The notes under the pieces were generated by a model. It was not told the DNA's origin and made no database searches. It worked only from the letters and a program-made list of their open reading frames with translations. Below are positions 57,727-64,000 of a stretch of DNA of 64,000 nucleotides, piece by piece. The first letter of the stretch is position 1. The number at the start of each line of letters is the position of its first letter. The DNA lies in the NCBI RefSeq assembly GCF_030758755.1, contig NZ_CP132387.1, positions 2,471,001-2,535,000 on the forward strand, given 5' to 3'. The DNA is from Bartonella apihabitans (lineage in GTDB: Bacteria > Pseudomonadota > Alphaproteobacteria > Rhizobiales > Rhizobiaceae). Made by a program: the position numbers and the translations under genes.

Positions 57727-58068
57727 TTGTCTTGTTCTCATGTGAGTTGTGTCAAAATGAGACAACCATTATTTTTAGTGAAAATCAAGAACATTTCATG
57801 AACATTAAGTATTTTTACGGTGGTTGCCACGATAAGGCACAAATTGCCGGTTAACACTTCCTTGACGAAAATGAAGCAAAATCATGTTCGTCAGTATATG
57901 ATTAAACGCTGGCCTATGCTAACGCATGAACAAGCAGCAATTTTGTTGAGTGCGAAGTTTTATCTTAAAGCGCGAAGTAAATTGTGGGTTTGGAATTTTG
58001 GAGCGTTATATTTGGTAAATAAGCAGGTAAACAAAGAGTTTGACAGTTAAGAGTTAAGTGTTTTGGTA
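57727..58068. other. Divergent promoter region between comM and tamA
   Basis: About 342 AT-rich bases. A 76-codon frame at 57820-58050 has no ribosome site or recognisable content and is not called. Promoters for comM and tamA should lie here. Confidence 0.5.
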
Positions 58069-60033
58069 ATGTCAGTTACAAAATCGAGGTTGAAGGCAGA
58101 GAGCGCTCTTGTCGCTCTCATGACCTGCGTTGCGCTGACTTTTTATCAACCACGAGAAGCAAATGCTTTCGATCTTTTTGGTATCCATTTATGGGGTAAA
58201 AAAGACCAGAACGATAAAAATGCCGATGTTATCGGTGTTCCAAAACATTATAAGGTCAAGGTTATCAATGCTCCGAATGCACCCGAAGGGGGCGTAAAAA
58301 TTGTCAAGGCAGCGTCATCTCTCGTTGAAGATGATGATAAGCCGGCCTCCGGTTCTGCCGGACTTTTGGCCAAAGCGCGTGGCGATTACAGGAAAATTCT
58401 GGCTGCCCTTTATGCCGAAGGTTATTACGGCGGCACAATCAGCATTCTGGTGAACGGTGCGGAGGCAGCCAATATCCGTCCCGATACAGAATTGCCCGAC
58501 CAATCCGACATTGTCATTACGATTGATACCGGACCGCAATATCATTTCGGTGTTGCAAGCGTTCATGATCTCGCTCCAAAAACTGACGACAAAAAAGACA
58601 AAGTTCCTCTTCCGGCCGATTCTGGATATGCGTCAGGGGATGTTGCAAAATCCGGTTCTGTCTTCAAGGCGGAACAACTTGCCATCGAAGGGTGGCGGCA
58701 ACAAGGTTACGCCAAGGCAAGCGTAAAAAATCGTGATGTTGTTGCCGATCATGCCAGCCGCACTGTCGATTCCAATATCGAGGTTCAGCCCGGTCAAAAG
58801 GCACATTATGGTCCTTTGACAGTTAAAAACGTCAGCGACAAGCCGCGAATGGATTCAGCCTATGTCGCTTGGATGACAGGATTAAAAGAGGGGCAGGAAT
58901 ATGACCCTGATGATATAGCCAAAGCCAACAAGCGGCTCGCGCGTCTTGATGTATTTCGTGCTGGCAATGTAAGGGAAGCAGACAAGATCAAGTCTGATGG
59001 CAGTTTGCCGCTCAATCTCACGGTACAGGAACGTCCGCTTCATCGGTTTGGTGTTGGCGGAAGCTATTCGACACTTGATGGCGCAGGTCTTGAAGCCTAT
59101 TGGATGCATCGTGATCTTTTCGGTCATGCGGAACGCTTGAGATTTGACGCAAAAATTAGCGGTATTGGCGGCAGTCAGGATGATTCCTACAACCCGAAAA
59201 ACTTCGGTTATCTTTTGGGAACCACTTTCACCCGTCCGGGTGTCATTACGCCCGACACCGATTTTGTTGCAAGCCTCAAAGGGCAACGTGAGGTTCTTGA
59301 TAATTATACAACCACGGGGCTAACCGGACAGCTCGGTTTGACACATATATTCACCGAAGAATTATCCGGACGGATTTATTTCAATGCTGCCCAAACCAAA
59401 TCGGAAGACGACTATTTCGGCAATCGTGATTTTACACCGGTCGGTTTCTTGGGAGGATTGCTTTATGATAGTCGTGACAACAAGTCCAATCCGAAACACG
59501 GCCTTTATGGCGAAGCGGTTCTGGAGCCGATTTATGAAATTCATTATGGCAACTTTATCGGCAAGATGACATTGGAAGGCCGTTCCTATTTTTCGCTTGA
59601 TGCGAAAGATCGCTATGTTATTGCAACACGGGCAAAGATCGGTTCGATTACCGGTCCGGAAGCGCGCGAAATTCCTTCCGATATGCTTTTCTTTGCCGGT
59701 GGCGGTGGTTCTGTGCGCGGTTATGGCTATCGTAATATCGGTATTAGAACCGATACCGGTGATACAATTGGTGGTCGTTCACTTGTCGAAGGGTCGGCAG
59801 AACTGCGCACAATGGTGACCGATACAATCGGTCTCGTCGGTTTTGTCGATGCCGGTGTTGTTGGGGCTGATTCTACACCGGATTTTTCCGAAAATACTAA
59901 AGTCGGTGCCGGTATCGGTGTCCGTTATATGACAGGGCTCGGACCATTGCGTTTTGATGTGGCAACACCTCTCGATGGTGCAGTGGGCGACCCTGATTTA
60001 GGTTTCTATATCGGCATAGGGCAGGCGTTCTGA
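58069..60033 (+). CDS. tamA: Translocation and assembly module subunit TamA
   Basis: A 654-aa BamA/Omp85-family outer-membrane protein that with TamB inserts autotransporters and other beta-barrels. Signal peptide-like start (SRLKAESALVALMTCVALTFYQPREANA), three POTRA-like repeats up to about residue 320 (ILAALYAEGYYGGTISILVNG; QQGYAKASVKNRDVV; ANKRLARLDVFRAGNV), then a 16-strand barrel with GGSVRGYGYRNIG (the L6 RGY/F motif) and the C-terminal FYIGIGQAF ending in Phe. The ATG at 58069 has no strong ribosome site. tamB overlaps its stop (TGATG). Confidence 0.92.
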   Translation: MSVTKSRLKAESALVALMTCVALTFYQPREANAFDLFGIHLWGKKDQNDKNADVIGVPKHYKVKVINAPNAPEGGVKIVKAASSLVEDDDKPASGSAGLLAKARGDYRKILAALYAEGYYGGTISILVNGAEAANIRPDTELPDQSDIVITIDTGPQYHFGVASVHDLAPKTDDKKDKVPLPADSGYASGDVAKSGSVFKAEQLAIEGWRQQGYAKASVKNRDVVADHASRTVDSNIEVQPGQKAHYGPLTVKNVSDKPRMDSAYVAWMTGLKEGQEYDPDDIAKANKRLARLDVFRAGNVREADKIKSDGSLPLNLTVQERPLHRFGVGGSYSTLDGAGLEAYWMHRDLFGHAERLRFDAKISGIGGSQDDSYNPKNFGYLLGTTFTRPGVITPDTDFVASLKGQREVLDNYTTTGLTGQLGLTHIFTEELSGRIYFNAAQTKSEDDYFGNRDFTPVGFLGGLLYDSRDNKSNPKHGLYGEAVLEPIYEIHYGNFIGKMTLEGRSYFSLDAKDRYVIATRAKIGSITGPEAREIPSDMLFFAGGGGSVRGYGYRNIGIRTDTGDTIGGRSLVEGSAELRTMVTDTIGLVGFVDAGVVGADSTPDFSENTKVGAGIGVRYMTGLGPLRFDVATPLDGAVGDPDLGFYIGIGQAF

Positions 60034-63000
60034 TGATGAAAAAATTGTCACTTTCAGCTTTTATGACCGCATTGTTCCTGATTTTTACAGGTTTGACGAC
60101 GAGTTTTGCCGACACTTCTTCACCCGCCGGTCACGATACGGTTGCGGCTGAAAAGTCGTGGGTTTTGTCATTCATTGAAAGCAAAATTTCCTCACCCAAC
60201 CGGCAAATCCGTTTTACCGGCATTGAAGGGGCTTTGTCGTCTAATGCCACAATCGGCTCGATTACGATTGCCGATCGACAAGGCATCTGGCTCAAAATCA
60301 CCAATGCCAAGCTTGACTGGAATCGTTTGGCACTATTGCGTGGACAAGTGTCTATTAACGAATTGTCAGCCGAGAAGATTGATATTTTCAGGAAACCTTT
60401 GCCTGACTCTTCGGCCCCCAGTCCCCAGTCCAAGGGCTTTTCTATACCGGACTTGCCAGTTGCGATAAGCATCAAATCGCTTGATGCAAAGAAAGTCGCA
60501 TTCGGAGAGCCGCTATTTAATCTTCCTTCCGAAGTTTCGTTGAATGGCAGTATAACCCTTGCCGATGGTGATCTTGCAGCTCAACTTGTCATGAAACGTC
60601 TGGACAAGCCCGGCAATTTCGACGTGTTGACCAATATTTCAAACAGCACCAATAAGGCAAAAATCGATATTGAAGTCTCGGAGCCGGAAAACGGCATTGT
60701 AGCTAATCTTTTGAAAATAAAGAATCGCCCTTCTGTTGCTTTGATTGCCAAAGGCGAAGGGCCACTCGATAATTTCGAACTCGGTCTTGCGATGAAAGCC
60801 GGTGCCGATCCGGTATTGAATGGCAAATTCAAGCTTCAGGGCACAGAAAGCGGAAAATCGATAAATGTTAACCTGTCAGGGCCGATTGTCCTTTTGATGC
60901 CTGACGAATATAGGGCATTTTTCGGTGCAAGAACGGAGCTTGAACTGGCAGCTTTGCTGAAAAAGGGCGGCGGCTTTCGACTGGACAAATTTTCGATCAA
61001 TGGTGATGGCGTTCATATAGCTGCAAATGCAGAAACATTGTCAGACGGTTTTTTACGCCGTTTGGCGGTAAAAGCTTCAGTTAAAGCGCAAACCGGTCAA
61101 TCGATCATTTTGCCTGTCGCCGGAGGCAAGACACGTGCCGATAATATTGCTCTTAATATTGATTATGGGCGCAATGAAAGCTCTATGTGGAGTGGCCAAT
61201 TTATCGTCAATAATTTTGCAAACGAAAATTTCATTGCCCACGATATAACTGTCGATATGGGTGGCGACTCGGAAAATCTCGATGATGTGAATAACCGTCA
61301 TGTCGGTTTGCAGATTTCCGGTGTTATTAACGGCATGGCAACGCCGAAGAGCAAGATTTCGGATGCCTTGGGAAAATCGGTCAATTTGAAAGTCGATGCC
61401 GATATTCTTGCCCATCAACCGGTTACTATACGCACTGTCAATCTTTCCGCTAATGGGCTCACTTTATGGTTGAAGGGGCAGGTCGAGAAGTTTCAATTCA
61501 AGGGAAATCTTGGCATTCAAGCCGATACATTGGAACCTTTGGCGATGTTGAGCGGAAAACCGCTTTCGGGGGCAGCTGATATTGAGGCAAATGGTATCAT
61601 CGGCCTTGTCGGTGGTTCTTTCGATCTTGATCTTTCCGGAAAAACTGTCGCTTTGAAAACCGGTAATGAGGCGCTTGATCGTTTGCTGGCGGGCGATGTC
61701 AGACTATCGGGCGGAATAAAACGTGACGAAACTGGAATTACAACACGCCAATTTCAGCTTGGTAACGACCATATCAAGCTTGAAGCGAATGGCAGCTTCT
61801 CGAGTGATGAAGCCGATATGGATTATCAACTCGATCTTTCCGACCTTAATCTCGTCAATTCCCGTATGCATGGAGCCGTTCAGTTGCAGGTGCCGCTCGC
61901 GGCCATAACCGTCTTGTCGCTTTAAGTCTTGGAGCAAAGATAAAAGAAGCAACTTTGTCGGGCCAGAAAATGCAGGATACGGCAATTTTTGCCAATGCCG
62001 TTCTTGATAACACCTCTCCTGTCGCCACCTATCTGAGCGGTTATGTAGACGGTAGCGGCCTGTTCGGGGGTGAAAAACTGAAACTAAGCGGAAGTTTTTC
62101 CGATAATGACCAGTTCAAAAGTCTGGACAATCTCGACATTCTCGTTGGCGAAACCCATGTGAACGGCAATCTCAAGCAAAATCTGGACGGGCTGATTGAC
62201 GGAAATATCCATATTGATGCACGCGATATTTCAACATTGAGTGCGCTTTTGCTCACCGACGGCCATGGCACTATGACAGGTGACTTTAATTTAAGCGAAA
62301 GTGAAGGAAAACAGAGCGGACGTCTGAAAGCCCACGTCGACAAACTGGTTTTTGGCGAAAATCATGTTGAAAACCTTGATATGAATTTAACGCTCGATGA
62401 CCCGAAAGGTGCTTTCCGTGTCAATGGCTTTGTCAATGCTTCGGATATTCGCGTTGCCAATTTTGTCGTCAATACCATAAAAGCAACTGCAAAAGATATG
62501 GACGGAAAAACGGCTTTCCAGGTTTCTGCCGATGTCCAGAATAATATCAAGGCCGATCTTTCTGGTCGTTTGATCTATCCTATAGCAAACGAAGATAACG
62601 GGCAAAACGGGCAGGGGGATAATCGGCGGCTGACAGTCGAGTTTGATTCTTTGAACGTTACGCAGGATGCGGTTCATGCAAAGCTTACAAATCCGGCTTC
62701 TGTGATTTTGTTTGAGGATAGCTATCACATTTCACCGTTGATATTGGATGTGAATGGCGGGAAATTTTCGGTTAAGGGCGATGGAGGGTCAAAACTCGAT
62801 TTAGAGTTGCAAATGGATCATTTGCCCGTTTCACTTGCCAATCTGGTAAAACCGGATCTTCGGGCAACCGGTACTTTAACCGGTCAAGCCGATATAAAAG
62901 GAACGCCGGATAAACCTGATGTCGCCTTTGATATGAAAGGCGAAGGTCTGTCGATCGGCCTTCTTAAAGACAAGAAGATTGCTCCTTTTGCACTTGATGC

Positions 63001-64000
63001 AAAGGGCAGAACCAATGGCAAATCGGTCAATGTTGATACAAGGATTTCCGGCTCCGGTCTTGATGTTGAAGCCAATGGCAAAGTTCCGCTGGATGCAGGA
63101 AATCTTGATCTTGACATCGATTTGAAAAATTTGCCCGTTGCTCTCGCAAACGGTTTTGTGGCCAATCAGAATCTTGGTGGAACCATCTCCGGTCACGCTC
63201 ACGTCGGTGGACAATTGAAAGCACCGACGGCAACATTCAATCTTGCAGGCCAAGGCTTGAGAGCCGATTTGTTGGCAAAAAATGGCCTTACACCAATCAA
63301 TTTGAATGCTCAGGCGCATTATGACAATAATGTTCTTAATCTTGAACAATTTACCGCAAATGGTGCGCAAGGACTTAATATGTCGGCAAATGGCCGCATT
63401 CCGGTAAAAGGTGATGGCATTGATCTTCATGTCAAAGGTTCGGCTCCTATGGCAATTGCCAATCAATTCCTTGCCGAACGTGGAACGCAAATTTCCGGCT
63501 CGGCAAATGTTGATGCGACCGTTAGAGGCTCCTTTACAAAACCGGAATTGAATGGTCATTTTGCTCTTGCAAATGGTACTTTTATTGATCCGCAAAGCAA
63601 TTTGCGCCTGAACAATATCGTCGTTGATGCCGGTTTGAGTGGCGAGCGCATTGTGCTCAACCGTGCCAATGCTTCATCATCTGCCGGTGGCTCAATTTCT
63701 GTCAATGGATCCATCTCGACAGATTTTTCTGCCGGAATGCCTGCCGATATGACCGTTCGTCTCAATCACACACGCTATAGCGATGGGGAAATGGTTATTG
63801 CGACCGTTGATGGCACTTTGACAGTGACGGGCGGGCTGTTGAATAATCCGGTGATCGGTGGTGATCTTACAATCGAGAAGGCAGAAATTACCGTTCCGGA
63901 TCGTTTCGGTGGCGCTGCACTTATTGATGTCAAACATAAGAATCTTACGAAAGATATCGAAACAACGCTTGAGCGGGCGAAAATCGACACTGGCAGGAAT
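60033..64000 (+). pseudogene. tamB: TamB, translocation and assembly module inner-membrane subunit; frameshifted and cut by the window end
   Basis: A long protein of the TamB/AsmA group that spans the periplasm and works with TamA. It begins MMKKLSLSAFMTALFLIFTGLTTSFADTSS and continues as repeated beta-strand segments (GNLGIQADTLEPLAMLSGKPLSGAADIEANGIIGLVGG). The frame stops at 61925; from about 61893 a second frame continues (RGHNRLVALSLGAKIKEATLSGQ) open to base 64000, joined by one extra base near CC at 61893-61894. The C-terminal DUF490 end is beyond the window. The second frame has the same beta-helical style over about 690 codons, so real decay is unlikely. Confidence 0.87.

Noticed and set aside
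57820..58050. 76-codon plus-strand frame upstream of tamA
   Set aside because: No ribosome site and atypical composition; more likely the promoter region of tamA.
1..64000. tRNA, rRNA, tmRNA, CRISPR arrays, IS elements and prophage genes
   Set aside because: I looked for T-loop motifs, repeat-spacer patterns, transposase and integrase motifs and saw none that were convincing.

Overview
The window looks like a chromosomal segment of an alphaproteobacterium of the order Hyphomicrobiales (Rhizobiales), most likely Bartonellaceae or a close relative. The evidence is gene content and order: dnaK-dnaJ, hisB-hisH-hisA-hisF-hisE-coaA beside hslV-hslU, lptC-lptA-lptB-rpoN-hpf-ptsN, an IalB-family invasion protein, an OlsB-like acyltransferase and a LexA-type imuA-imuB-dnaE2 operon. 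Base composition by eye is moderately AT-rich (GC roughly in the mid-40s percent), too low for Brucella or Rhizobium but suited to a Bartonella-like lineage with a fairly complete metabolism. The lineage is an inference; no rRNA or tRNA gene was found to test it. I saw no insertion sequence, prophage, CRISPR array or plasmid gene.

Layout. 1-3.3 kb: end of dnaK, dnaJ, and dapE converging on a shared terminator. 3.5-8.8 kb: a catabolic block with an MHS-type transporter and three tandem M20 amidohydrolase paralogues, the first frameshifted. 8.9-10.8 kb: a Tat-exported L,D-transpeptidase lipoprotein, a hidden 18-codon ORF inside a three-hairpin leader, an MliC-like lysozyme-inhibitor protein and a TenA-family protein. 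11-16.4 kb: a YgjP-like metallopeptidase, a broken alpha/beta hydrolase, infC with an AUU start, an amino acid permease and an exported protein of unknown function. 16.5-21.6 kb: an RgpF-like glycan protein, an MsbA-type ABC exporter (frameshifted) and an MDR oxidoreductase. 21.7-29.3 kb: a tightly overlapping minus-strand operon (hisBHAFE, coaA, an M17 aminopeptidase, an NlpC/P60 hydrolase) and an asparaginase. 29.6-34.5 kb: hslV-hslU, a YeiH-type exporter with divergent LysR regulator, and a periplasmic binding protein. 34.8-39.6 kb: OlsB-like, lspA, two methyltransferases, lapA and ihfB. 40-46.3 kb: LPS transport, sigma-54, hibernation factor and EIIA-Ntr. 46.7-49.7 kb: small membrane or exported proteins and rlmN. 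49.8-55.6 kb: the mutagenesis operon. 55.6-64 kb: an AT-rich island, comM, and tamA-tamB running off the end.

The dominant oddity is that nine conserved genes are split by what looks like a one-base frameshift, with a tenth probable case. Most lie at short homopolymers, both halves keep the correct protein sequence, and the corrected lengths are multiples of three wherever both ends are visible. Because rlmN, comM, imuB, dnaE2, tamB and the ABC exporter are all hit, uncorrected sequencing indels are the simpler explanation than mass gene decay. This must be settled before any of them is called a pseudogene.

The best candidate for something undescribed is at 9605-9708: a short ORF (MRRKGCPIRQAGATPSGT) with a near-perfect Shine-Dalgarno sequence held in a hairpin loop, followed by two more GC-rich hairpins, lying between an L,D-transpeptidase gene and an MliC-like/tenA gene pair.
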